Source: Chryseobacterium sp. OSA05B (GTDB lineage Bacteria > Bacteroidota > Bacteroidia > Flavobacteriales > Weeksellaceae). From it: DNA of 64,000 nucleotides. Each line of letters begins with the position of its first letter. Position 1 is the first letter of the stretch. This document shows positions 33,151-41,241 of this stretch, one piece after another. A model generated the notes under the pieces. That model searched no databases. It worked only from the letters and a program-made list of their open reading frames with translations, and was not told the DNA's origin. The DNA is taken from NCBI RefSeq assembly GCF_019970065.1, contig NZ_JAHXYH010000004.1:248001-312000 (forward strand). The letters run 5' to 3'. A program made the translations under genes and the position numbers.

Positions 33151-34534
33151 TCAGTGGCTAAATGACCTTCACAGGAAAATGGAAGACCACGAAGAGGATA
33201 TTCCGGATGGGCTGTGGGAAGATATAAAAGATGAGCTTTTTTCTGATGGAGAAGAAAACGGAATAGCTGGAGCTATGATATTTGGAGATGATGAAGAAAA
33301 AGAAAATATAAATCCTTCTACTCCAGGTAGAAGATCCCTGTGGTATCGTGTAGGAGGAATTGCGGCCGCTATTGCTATGCTGTTCTTTACCGGAAAATTA
33401 TTGCTGGATATGAATGCAGAGAAGAACAATCCTCAGATTACAAAAAAATCTGAAAATGCTGATGATAATTCCCAATCCAAAAGGAAAATCACAGATCCTG
33501 TATTAGCAGATACCCATTATAAAACAAAGGCTGCTAAGGTTGAAAAATACAGTAATGTTAAAAATATATTGACCGGTAAAACAAGCACTGAGCAAATTTT
33601 AAAAAATATATTAGGACAGGGAATTGATCATGATAAAGTGATCTTAGGATCCCAGGGAAAAGAAAAAGGAGCTGAACTTTTAACGAAGGAAACCCAACCC
33701 ACTAATACCTCTCCTTTAGCCAATGAAAATCCCGTATTAAAAGACAAAAAAGAAGTTGAGGAAATTTTTAATACAGAGCATGAACTTCACGAAAAGATAG
33801 CTGTTGCAGAAAAGCCTAAACTTCCGGGGCGTCAGTCCAAAAAATGGATGCTGAGTATGCTTACAGGAAACGTTTCCTCAAACTCCTCCGAACAGAAGTT
33901 TCCGGGATACGCTTCCATCAGCGGCAGCCCGATGACTTTTAGTGAAATATGGATATCCGGAACGGAAACAGATCCGCTCACTGAAGTTCTGCTGGCCAAC
34001 CAGAGTAAGGAAGTTGAAGCAAGAATCAGACATAAAATCCCTGTGACATTTGGCTTGTCAATGTATTACAATATCGGGAAAAGATGGGGAATAGGAACCG
34101 GGGTCAATTATACGAAACTTACCTCAGAGCTGCATTCCGGAAGCAATTCCAATTATATAAAAGGCGAACAGAGCGTCCACTATATCGGTATTCCTGTTCA
34201 GGTCAATTATAATGTGATTCAGAAAGGAAGATTTACAGGATATGTAACCGGCGGGGTACTTGCGGAAAAAGCAGTAGCAGGAAAGCTTAGGACAAAATAT
34301 ATAGTCAATGATGAAGTGACAGAAACTCAGGACGAGCGCCTGGATGTGAGGCCGATACAATTTTCAGTGAATTCTGCGATAGGTCTTCAGGTGAAAATTA
34401 TTGATAAAATCGGAATCTATGCTGAGCCTGGAATAGGGTACCATTTCAAAAACGACAGCCAGCTGAATACCATTTACAAAGAAAAACCTTTAAACTTTAA
34501 TATGAAGTTCGGGATCAGGCTATTACTGGACTGA
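33143..34534 (+). CDS. Trans-envelope protein: anti-sigma-like head plus barrel domain, cassette 1
   Basis: The protein has about 463 residues. The first 70 are acidic and cytoplasmic-looking (NDLHRKMEDHEEDIPDGLWEDIKDELF). One membrane segment follows (about 72-95, RVGGIAAAIAMLFFTGKLL), then a long charged linker and a C-terminal domain of about 170 residues with alternating strands (FGLSMYYNIGKRWGIGTGVNYTKL, HYIGIPVQVNYNV) typical of PorT/outer-membrane beta-barrel proteins, ending in a strand NMKFGIRLLLD. The head could hold the sigma factor while the barrel sits in the outer membrane. The ATG at 33143 overlaps the sigma gene. Confidence 0.75.
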   Translation: MNNQWLNDLHRKMEDHEEDIPDGLWEDIKDELFSDGEENGIAGAMIFGDDEEKENINPSTPGRRSLWYRVGGIAAAIAMLFFTGKLLLDMNAEKNNPQITKKSENADDNSQSKRKITDPVLADTHYKTKAAKVEKYSNVKNILTGKTSTEQILKNILGQGIDHDKVILGSQGKEKGAELLTKETQPTNTSPLANENPVLKDKKEVEEIFNTEHELHEKIAVAEKPKLPGRQSKKWMLSMLTGNVSSNSSEQKFPGYASISGSPMTFSEIWISGTETDPLTEVLLANQSKEVEARIRHKIPVTFGLSMYYNIGKRWGIGTGVNYTKLTSELHSGSNSNYIKGEQSVHYIGIPVQVNYNVIQKGRFTGYVTGGVLAEKAVAGKLRTKYIVNDEVTETQDERLDVRPIQFSVNSAIGLQVKIIDKIGIYAEPGIGYHFKNDSQLNTIYKEKPLNFNMKFGIRLLLD

Positions 34535-34575
34535 CCGCTATAAAAAAACTAAATCCAACCATTAAATATTTAAAT

Positions 34576-35538
34576 ATGAAAACCAAACTGATTTTTTTGG
34601 CTTTACTATTCATGACCCTAATGAATGTAAAAGCACAGTGTAATCCCACCATTACAAGCCCGAGACTGGGCGTAAAATTTCCGGATAAGATCGTGTTCTG
34701 CAATACCGAAACAGAGACACTTTCTACCCAAACATTCGGAGTTTATCAATGGTACAAACAGGAATGGACATGGCAGACCCCAAACAACAATCCATGGACA
34801 GCAATTCCCGGAGCAACTTCACAAACATTGACAATCAATGGAAACGATGATCAGCTCTATTATTTTAAAGTACAGGTTACTGAGGGTGACTGTACCGCAG
34901 AAAGCCCGGCAGTGATGGCAGATGGATTTGCCTATGCTCTTCCCGCGATGCTCAGCACTTTTACCCCCGGAACTTACGAGGATCTGGGCGAAGGAGAATA
35001 TAATGTCTGTGCCGGAGCATCCGTAAGATTTGATGATGTATTTCCTGATCTTTACGGGAATCATGTGTGGTACAGATGTATTCCCAGCAGCCCGCCGCCT
35101 TCACCGGGAGATCCTTGTGTGGTGAATGGAGTAACCGGAGATTCCTATACAGCGGTAGATTCCGGATCATTCGGATTCTATGCCTGTACCGAGTATTGCC
35201 CGGATCAGTGTGAATTTTTGGGAACAGGAAATTTTGTAAAGCTGAATTTCGGAAACTTTGATTTCTGTACGCTGGCAACAGGCGAAACAAAACGTAAAGA
35301 AAACAGCCTGAAAATATACCCGAACCCTACGGCACAGTTCCTTTATATCGGGAAAGATTCCGACAAAACGTATAAGGAGATCACCATTATTGATATGTCC
35401 GGAAAAGTGACCCTGCAGAAAAACAGCCATCGTTTTAGTGAACCCATTGACGTAAGTAGCTTGGTTCCTGGAAATTATATTATTCTTTCTAAAGACACAG
35501 AAGGAAACACGTACAAGAACAAATTCATAAAAAAGTAA
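34576..35538 (+). CDS. T9SS-secreted protein with type A sorting domain
   Basis: This 320-residue protein has a signal peptide (LIFLALLFMTLMNVKAQ), a central beta-rich region with several Cys and an Ig-like YQWYKQEW...GATSQTLTI pattern, and a C-terminal type IX sorting domain: LKIYPNPTAQFLYIG, then ITIIDMSGKV, VSSLVPGNYIIL and NKFIKK at the end. It should be exported by the T9SS and attached to or released from the surface. It follows the cassette-1 barrel gene by 41 bp. Cassette 2 has no equivalent. Confidence 0.85.
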   Translation: MKTKLIFLALLFMTLMNVKAQCNPTITSPRLGVKFPDKIVFCNTETETLSTQTFGVYQWYKQEWTWQTPNNNPWTAIPGATSQTLTINGNDDQLYYFKVQVTEGDCTAESPAVMADGFAYALPAMLSTFTPGTYEDLGEGEYNVCAGASVRFDDVFPDLYGNHVWYRCIPSSPPPSPGDPCVVNGVTGDSYTAVDSGSFGFYACTEYCPDQCEFLGTGNFVKLNFGNFDFCTLATGETKRKENSLKIYPNPTAQFLYIGKDSDKTYKEITIIDMSGKVTLQKNSHRFSEPIDVSSLVPGNYIILSKDTEGNTYKNKFIKK

Positions 35539-35540
35539 AT

Positions 35541-35620
35541 AGTACACATCCTGAGAGTTAGTTTTTTTTAATCGCTGATAAGCCGGTATAGAGACAGTCT
35601 GTACCGGTTTGTCTTTTTAT
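35541..35620 (+). terminator. Terminator repeat ending cassette 1
   Basis: CCGGTA (35583-35588) pairs with TACCGG (35602-35607), with an inner AGAC/GTCT helix, followed by TTTGTCTTTTT. The whole 80-bp block is almost identical to 39106-39183 at the end of cassette 2. Confidence 0.8.
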
Positions 35621-35763
35621 GGATTACAAAATTGTGTAAAATAGACTTAAAGGATATGGGGATAAACATGTATTAATTCTACTTTGATATCCACATTTAT
35701 TTTTCTTTCGTTAAATAATTATATTGATAATCAGTAATTTATGTGTTTTGTTGGGTTTTTCAG

Positions 35764-35806
35764 GCAAGGATTTGAATTTGTTGCATTTATATAAATGAGT
35801 ACTCAA
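35764..35806 (+). promoter_or_regulatory. Promoter-like motif of ECF cassette 2
   Basis: GCAAGGATTT at 35764-35773 and ATGAGTACTCAA at 35795-35806 match the cassette-1 motif in sequence and spacing. It lies 40 bp before the lipoprotein start. Confidence 0.5.
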
Positions 35807-35845
35807 AGTAAATATTTTTTAATCAACAATTAATTCAAATTTAAA

Positions 35846-36439
35846 ATGAAAAAGTTCATAAACTTCAAAGCTTTATCCATGTTATTAATCTTGCTAAGTT
35901 TTACTTTTAGTGTAACAAGCTGTAGAGATGATGATGATAAAAAACCAAAACCAAATCCTGATACCCTCAAGGTTGAAGACGTAAATGGAGATTATTCGGG
36001 TAAAGTGGTTATATCAAAAGGAACTGTTACCGGTGAAACCAATCTGGTTTTCAGTGCCCAGAAAAATATCATATCCTTTACGGAATTTCCGATAAAAGAA
36101 ATCATTACAACTGTGATCACCGATCCTGTGAAAGCAAATCAGGCATTAACGGCTATTGGCAAGGTTAAATATGAGCTGAATTATACGTCTGCTTTGAATA
36201 AAGAAAAAAAAGAAGTTGAGCTTACTTTTTCTCCAAAGGAATTGACTATTCAGGTTCCCGTAGATGGGGTCAGTAAAAAAGTAGTAGTAACATTTGTCCC
36301 AACAAAGAAAGGAGTGTTTACAAAAGGAAAGACGCAAAATCTGAACTTCGAGCTGGAAGCAACAAAAATTACAGTTGAAGGGACGGCAATAAATCCATTC
36401 GAAAAAATAAAATACAACTTTCCTATGCTGAAGAAATAG
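35846..36439 (+). CDS. DUF4840-like lipoprotein, cassette 2
   Basis: This 197-residue lipoprotein (FSVTSC lipobox, then a DDDDKKPKP charged spacer) is paralogous to 31906-32487. Shared landmarks are VNGDYSGKV, FTEFPIKEIITTVITDPVKANQALTAIGKVKYELNYTS, QVPVDGVSKKVVVT and a C-terminal INPFEKIKYNFP. The acidic spacer after the lipid Cys is often seen in surface-exposed flavobacterial lipoproteins. A hairpin terminator separates it from the sigma gene, so the lipoprotein may be made in excess. Confidence 0.7.
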   Translation: MKKFINFKALSMLLILLSFTFSVTSCRDDDDKKPKPNPDTLKVEDVNGDYSGKVVISKGTVTGETNLVFSAQKNIISFTEFPIKEIITTVITDPVKANQALTAIGKVKYELNYTSALNKEKKEVELTFSPKELTIQVPVDGVSKKVVVTFVPTKKGVFTKGKTQNLNFELEATKITVEGTAINPFEKIKYNFPMLKK

Positions 36440-36458
36440 CCGTAACAAAGAATTGTTC

Positions 36459-36486
36459 AGGTGTGCTTGAGATAGCACACCTTTTT
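36459..36486 (+). terminator. Terminator between lipoprotein and ECF gene, cassette 2
   Basis: AGGTGTGCT (36459-36467) pairs perfectly with AGCACACCT (36474-36482), followed by TTTT. Confidence 0.85.
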
Positions 36487-36513
36487 ACTCATATTAAATT
36501 TGGGATGCGGTAA

Positions 36514-37083
36514 ATGCCTGAAAAAGATAATCCAGAGATAAAACTGTTGACACGTTTGGTTAAAAAGGAACAATCGGCTTGGAAAGAATTCTATAATTCT
36601 TATTCAAGAGAGCTTACGTCCATATGCAGAAGATACCTCAAAGGAAATGATGACATTCATGATATCCTTCAAAACAGCTTTATTAAAATGTTTCACCATA
36701 TAGACACATTTAATTATATGGGAGAAGGCTCTTTAAAAGCATGGATTGTGCGTATTGTGATTAATGAAGTTCTGCAATATATAAGACGTTTTTCAAAGAT
36801 GGAGTTTTCCGCAATGGAAGAAGAAATAATAGATAAAGAAGATGAAGAAGAGCCGGAGCTGTCAGATATTCCCCTGGAGGAACTTATGACCATGATAAAA
36901 TTCCTTCCTGATGGATACAGGATTGTTTTTAATCTCTATGTATTTGAAAATAAGTCTCATAAAGAGATTTCGCAATTGCTTGCCATAAGTGAAGGTTCTT
37001 CAGCGTCTCAACTGCATAAAGCTAAACGGAAACTTATACATGAAATTAATATATACAAACAATTTAAAAAGGAGGCCCTATGA
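36514..37083 (+). CDS. ECF RNA polymerase sigma factor, cassette 2
   Basis: The 189-residue sigma factor is paralogous to that of cassette 1. Region 2 has DDIHDILQNSFIKMFHHIDTFNYMGEGSLKAWIVRI, and region 4 has LPDGYRIVFNLYVFENKSHKEISQLLAISEGSSASQLHKAK. The two region-4 helices are similar but not identical, in line with the shared but not identical promoter motifs. Its stop overlaps the following gene by 4 bp (ATGA), so the barrel protein is translationally coupled. Confidence 0.93.
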   Translation: MPEKDNPEIKLLTRLVKKEQSAWKEFYNSYSRELTSICRRYLKGNDDIHDILQNSFIKMFHHIDTFNYMGEGSLKAWIVRIVINEVLQYIRRFSKMEFSAMEEEIIDKEDEEEPELSDIPLEELMTMIKFLPDGYRIVFNLYVFENKSHKEISQLLAISEGSSASQLHKAKRKLIHEINIYKQFKKEAL

Positions 37084-38480
37084 AAGATAAATGGTTAGCC
37101 GACCTGAAAAATAAGTTTGAAGGTCATGAGGATGATCCACCGGATGGCATTTGGATGAGTATTGAAAAAGAACTGTTTTCGGAAGAAGAAAGCAATGTTT
37201 TTCCGCTGCTGCCTGCTAACGACATTACAGAAAACCAAGATGATAAAAAGCATAATAAGAATAAGCTACGTCGTATAATAGGTACATTAAGTATCGCAGC
37301 TGGAATTGCAGTTTTGGTTTCTGTGGTATTTTTTCGCGAAACGAAAAATGATGCTATTCAAAATCTTACAGAAAGCAGACAACAGAAAATGACTAAAGAG
37401 AATTTGCTGTCATCTTCTTCACCAGATAGCATTAATAAAGACTCTGTTGTTTCGAATTTTGAAGTTCATAAAAAGGATTTCAACCTTAAGAGTCAGATAG
37501 CTCTTGGAAATGAGTTGTTTCATATCATTAAAGCCAATACAACATACGTGTTGCACAATGAACTTTATGACTATTTAAAAATACAAAGTAAAAGTATCGA
37601 ATCTGCGAATCGCTATAATCTTCAAAATAGTGAAGACGACAGTTTAAAGACCGGAGTGCTTGCTGCTTTAGGAAAAAACGATAAAAATAACATTGATTCT
37701 CTAACCACAGTAACATATTCAGGAGAAAACCTGGCTCAAATTGATATTTATAAGAAAAGGGAAAGATTGAACGCCGATCGAAAGTGGTCTCTAGGTTTTA
37801 TTTCCGGGCCACCTATATCCAGTTCTTCCCCTTCTTCCCATCAGCTGGAAGGCTATGTAATGATGAACGGAAATCAGCTGGAGATTCCGGCTGGCAGTGA
37901 AGAAGAAGCGGAAGAGGGGCCATTAGGGGCCATCTTTGCAGGAAATATGTACGAAAATGTAAAAACAGACATCAGGCATCGGCTTCCTGTAAAGCTTGGA
38001 TTATCCGTTTTTTATCAGCTGGATGATCATTGGTCTGTCAGTACAGGAATAACGTATGCCAGGCTTTCTTCAGATCTGTTATCAGGGACTGAAGCGAATA
38101 TGATCAGAGGAGAGCAAACCGTTAAATATGTAGGAGTTCCTGTTCAGATTCATTATAAAATATGGCAGAAAGGAAATACATCTGTGTATGCCGGTGCCGG
38201 TGTTCAGGTGGAAAAACCAATCTCGGGAAAAATGAAAACAAATTATATAGTCAATCATGAAGTAGTGGAGAGTTTTTCAGAGAAACTTAACGTAAACTCA
38301 TTACAAATTTCTTTGAATGCCGGTGGTGGAGTTCAATATAAGGTTTTCAGAAATTTTGGGATCTATTTTGAACCCAGCCTGAGGTATAACTTTAAGGACG
38401 GAAGTGAGATTAGGACCCTCTACAGGGAAAAACCACTGAATCTGAACTTAGAATTTGGAGTACGATATTCCATTCAATAA
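37080..38480 (+). CDS. Trans-envelope protein: anti-sigma-like head plus barrel domain, cassette 2
   Basis: The 466-residue protein has the same plan as 33143-34534: an acidic cytoplasmic head (LADLKNKFEGHEDDPPDGIWMSIEKELF), one membrane segment (about 62-82, IIGTLSIAAGIAVLVSVVFF), a long polar linker, and a C-terminal barrel-like domain (LGLSVFYQLDDHWSVSTGITYARL, KYVGVPVQIHYKI, FGIYFEPSLRYNF) ending in LEFGVRYSIQ. The heads are conserved between the paralogues while the linkers differ freely. That fits a sigma-binding head and a spacer crossing the periplasm. Confidence 0.75.
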   Translation: MKDKWLADLKNKFEGHEDDPPDGIWMSIEKELFSEEESNVFPLLPANDITENQDDKKHNKNKLRRIIGTLSIAAGIAVLVSVVFFRETKNDAIQNLTESRQQKMTKENLLSSSSPDSINKDSVVSNFEVHKKDFNLKSQIALGNELFHIIKANTTYVLHNELYDYLKIQSKSIESANRYNLQNSEDDSLKTGVLAALGKNDKNNIDSLTTVTYSGENLAQIDIYKKRERLNADRKWSLGFISGPPISSSSPSSHQLEGYVMMNGNQLEIPAGSEEEAEEGPLGAIFAGNMYENVKTDIRHRLPVKLGLSVFYQLDDHWSVSTGITYARLSSDLLSGTEANMIRGEQTVKYVGVPVQIHYKIWQKGNTSVYAGAGVQVEKPISGKMKTNYIVNHEVVESFSEKLNVNSLQISLNAGGGVQYKVFRNFGIYFEPSLRYNFKDGSEIRTLYREKPLNLNLEFGVRYSIQ

Positions 38481-38723
38481 ACACAGCCTGTTGAGAACGA
38501 TTTAATGATGAACAAAAGGAATGGTAAAAAATCAACTGACAGACCTTTGATTGTACCAATCCCGGATCTCATCACTGAGCCGTAAAAATATAGTTAATTA
38601 AACCCATATGTAATTAAATGAAGTTAAGTATTTAAGGATTTATTTTTTTTTGAGCCATTTCATTGCTTTTTGAAGTGGCTCTTTTTACCCAATAAAGTTT
38701 CTTCCGAACTAAATAAGAGCGTG

Positions 38724-39086
38724 ATGAAAAAAAATAAAAAAATAGAAAACTGTGCAAATAGTCTATATAATGAATTCCCAAAAGCTGAAGTATTCATTAA
38801 ATACGCTAAAAACATCAACGTTAGTGAAGGAATACTATATGTGGCAGAACAGGAAGATTGCCATTGGTTTTTGGATATTGTGGTTCATAACTGCATCATG
38901 GTGAATGAAATTAAGTATCAAAAATGGCAGCTTTTAAAAAATCCGGATGGTGAAATTTTGGTGGTGGTATCAGACAGGAAAGGCAATAGGTTATTAGAGA
39001 TCAATGTACCCGAAAAAGACTTTTATTTTTCAAGCTTTACGATCTGTAAAATAAGTAATGATCTGCTGATGCCCTGTGAACAATAA
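38724..39086 (+). CDS. Small DUF6876-like protein
   Basis: The protein has about 120 residues and no signal peptide. The central ILYVAEQEDCHWFLDIVVHN followed by KYQKWQLLKNPDGEILVVVSDRKGN and a C-terminal FTICKISNDLLMPCE resembles DUF6876 proteins (YWLLD... W.L ... DGN ... LPSEY), an assignment from memory. It occupies the position in cassette 2 that the T9SS protein holds in cassette 1, and is followed by the same terminator repeat. The start at 38724 is chosen over 38670, whose extra residues look random. Confidence 0.55.
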   Translation: MKKNKKIENCANSLYNEFPKAEVFIKYAKNINVSEGILYVAEQEDCHWFLDIVVHNCIMVNEIKYQKWQLLKNPDGEILVVVSDRKGNRLLEINVPEKDFYFSSFTICKISNDLLMPCEQ

Positions 39087-39105
39087 ATGCGCTGGTTCAT
39101 AAAGT

Positions 39106-39183
39106 AGTGCACATCATGAGTTAGTTTTTTGTTAATCGCTGATGAGCCGGTATAGAGGCAGTCTGTACCGGTTTGTCTTTTTG
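39106..39183 (+). terminator. Terminator repeat ending cassette 2
   Basis: CCGGTA (39147-39152) pairs with TACCGG (39166-39171) and is followed by TTTGTCTTTTT. The block is a near copy of 35541-35620. Confidence 0.8.
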
Positions 39184-39283
39184 TTGAAATTTTTTATAAA
39201 ATGTATACAGAAGCTTAAATCTGTTAATTTTAAAGAATAAATTTTGAAAAATTATATTCTCTATTTTTACCAAAAACACAATC

Positions 39284-40819
39284 ATGCTGGTAAAAATTTA
39301 TGGAAGTGCCATCCATGGAGTGGCGGCACAAACCATTACTATTGAAGTGAATGTAGACACTGGAGGCGTAGGCTATCATCTGGTCGGGCTTCCTGATAAT
39401 GCCATTAAAGAAAGCAGTTACAGAATCTCCGCTGCCTTAAGAAATGTAGGACACAAAATTCCCGGAAAGAAAATCACCATCAATATGGCTCCCGCCGACC
39501 TCAGGAAAGAGGGTTCTGCCTATGACCTCAGCATAGCCATTGGAATCCTGGCCGCTTCAGACCAGATCCTGGCTGAAAATATTCAGGATTACATCATCAT
39601 GGGCGAGTTGTCATTAGACGGAAGCCTGCAGCCAATCAAAGGAGTGCTTCCTATTGCCATACAGGCCAGAGAAGAGGGTTTTAAAGGAATTATCCTTCCC
39701 ATGCAGAATACCCGGGAAGCCGCCATTGTAGACAGCCTTGAAGTGTATGGTGCAGAAAATATCAAAGAAGTAATTGATTTCTTTAACGAAGGAAAACCGA
39801 TCAAAAGAATTGTATTAGACACCAGAAAAGAATTTCAGGAAAAGATCAATGATTTCCCGTTCGATTTTTCAGAAGTTAAAGGACAGGAAACCGCAAAAAG
39901 AGCCATGGAAGTGGCAGCGGCTGGAGGGCACAATATCATCCTCATTGGTCCGCCGGGTAGTGGAAAAACCATGCTGGCCAAAAGAGTTCCGGGAATTTTA
40001 CCGCCTTTAACCCTTAAAGAAGCTTTAGAAACAACCAAAATACATTCTGTAGCCGGTAAAATTGGAACTGAAACATCTCTCATGACTGTTCGTCCTTTTC
40101 GCTCACCTCATCACACGATTTCGGATGTGGCGCTGGTAGGCGGCGGAAGTTATCCTCAGCCCGGAGAAATTTCACTGGCACACAACGGAGTTTTGTTTCT
40201 GGATGAAATGCCGGAATTTAAAAGAACGGTTTTAGAAGTCATGAGACAGCCGCTTGAAGATCGTGAAGTAACCATTTCAAGAGCTAGATTTACCGTCAAC
40301 TATCCTGCCAGTTTTATGCTCATAGCATCCATGAATCCCAGTCCCAGTGGTTTTTTTCCCGATGATCCGGGGAATACTTCGTCCGTTTACGAAATGCAGC
40401 GGTATATGAATAAACTGTCGGGACCTTTATTAGACAGGATCGATATCCATATTGAAGTACAGAAAGTTGAGTTTGAACAGCTTGCCGAAAAAAGGAAAGG
40501 AGAGAAGAGTTCAGATATCCGGGATCGCGTTCTGAAAGCACGCAGTATTCAGAATGAGCGCTATAAAGATTTAAATATCAGCTATAATGCTCAAATAGGA
40601 CCAAAGGAAATTGAGGCATTCTGCAGCCTGGATGACACCTCACTTCACCTTATCAAAATGGCTATGGAGAAGCTGAACCTTTCCGCCAGAGCTTATGACA
40701 GGATCCTGAAAGTAGCAAGAACCGCCGCTGATCTTGAAGGATCTGAACCCATACTTTCCCATCATATTTCAGAAGCCATCCAATACAGAAGCCTGGACCG
40801 GGAATTTTGGAATATATAA
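39284..40819 (+). CDS. YifB/ComM-type Mg-chelatase-like AAA+ ATPase
   Basis: The 511-residue protein has the N-terminal Lon-like domain typical of ComM (KIYGSAIHGVAAQTITIEVNVD, FHLVGLPDNAIKES-type segment, PADLRKEGSAYDLSIAIGIL). The AAA+ domain follows with Walker A GPPGSGKTMLAKR, Walker B VLFLDEMPEF, and the Mg-chelatase C-terminal region (LSARAYDRILKVARTAADLEGS). ComM-type helicases promote branch migration during natural transformation. Length and all motifs are intact. It stands alone on its transcript. Confidence 0.93.
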   Translation: MLVKIYGSAIHGVAAQTITIEVNVDTGGVGYHLVGLPDNAIKESSYRISAALRNVGHKIPGKKITINMAPADLRKEGSAYDLSIAIGILAASDQILAENIQDYIIMGELSLDGSLQPIKGVLPIAIQAREEGFKGIILPMQNTREAAIVDSLEVYGAENIKEVIDFFNEGKPIKRIVLDTRKEFQEKINDFPFDFSEVKGQETAKRAMEVAAAGGHNIILIGPPGSGKTMLAKRVPGILPPLTLKEALETTKIHSVAGKIGTETSLMTVRPFRSPHHTISDVALVGGGSYPQPGEISLAHNGVLFLDEMPEFKRTVLEVMRQPLEDREVTISRARFTVNYPASFMLIASMNPSPSGFFPDDPGNTSSVYEMQRYMNKLSGPLLDRIDIHIEVQKVEFEQLAEKRKGEKSSDIRDRVLKARSIQNERYKDLNISYNAQIGPKEIEAFCSLDDTSLHLIKMAMEKLNLSARAYDRILKVARTAADLEGSEPILSHHISEAIQYRSLDREFWNI

Positions 40820-41241
40820 TTGTGAAATTCATGATAATTCTTAAATTTCAATAATTTCATTGGCTTTATAACCTTCGGTGTTTTTTAAGGATTTCATCTG
40901 GATGTACTTCAATTTCTACTATGTGATTTTCTTGATTCTGCCGATTAGCTGATGAACATCAGTGTTTTTAATTTAATTCTCTGTTTTGGGAAAGTTTACG
41001 CTTATTTAATCTTTTGTGTAAAATATTATGTTAAATTTGATTACCAAATTTTTAAAAATATTGCATTATGAAAGAAAAATCTATTAACGAAATCTGATAA
41101 GATAGTAGTTAAATAATATTCCTGAAGAATTAATCATATTCTTTATCGGTTGAATTGTAATAGACTGTTTTTAAACGTGTTTACGGTTCTGCTATGCAGA
41201 TCATCCCGACCTTTTATTATCAACCAAAACCAAAAACTAAT
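40820..41241. other. Intergenic stretch before the NRPS-like gene
   Basis: It is AT-rich with no convincing gene or repeat. A TAAATTTG word (41032-41039) fits a Bacteroidota -7 element, but a matching -33 element is not clear. A 9-codon ORF at 41068 looks accidental. Confidence 0.4.

Larger units (their letters stand above)
35539..35845. other. Intergenic stretch between the two ECF cassettes
   Basis: It contains the terminator repeat (to 35620), an AT-rich stretch with no ORF, and the cassette-2 promoter-like motif (35764-35806). Nothing else is seen. Confidence 0.55.

Noticed and set aside
41068-41097. Nine-codon ORF that could be a leader peptide before the NRPS-like gene
   Set aside because: No regulatory codon run, hairpin pair or attenuator follows it, and it is short enough to be chance.
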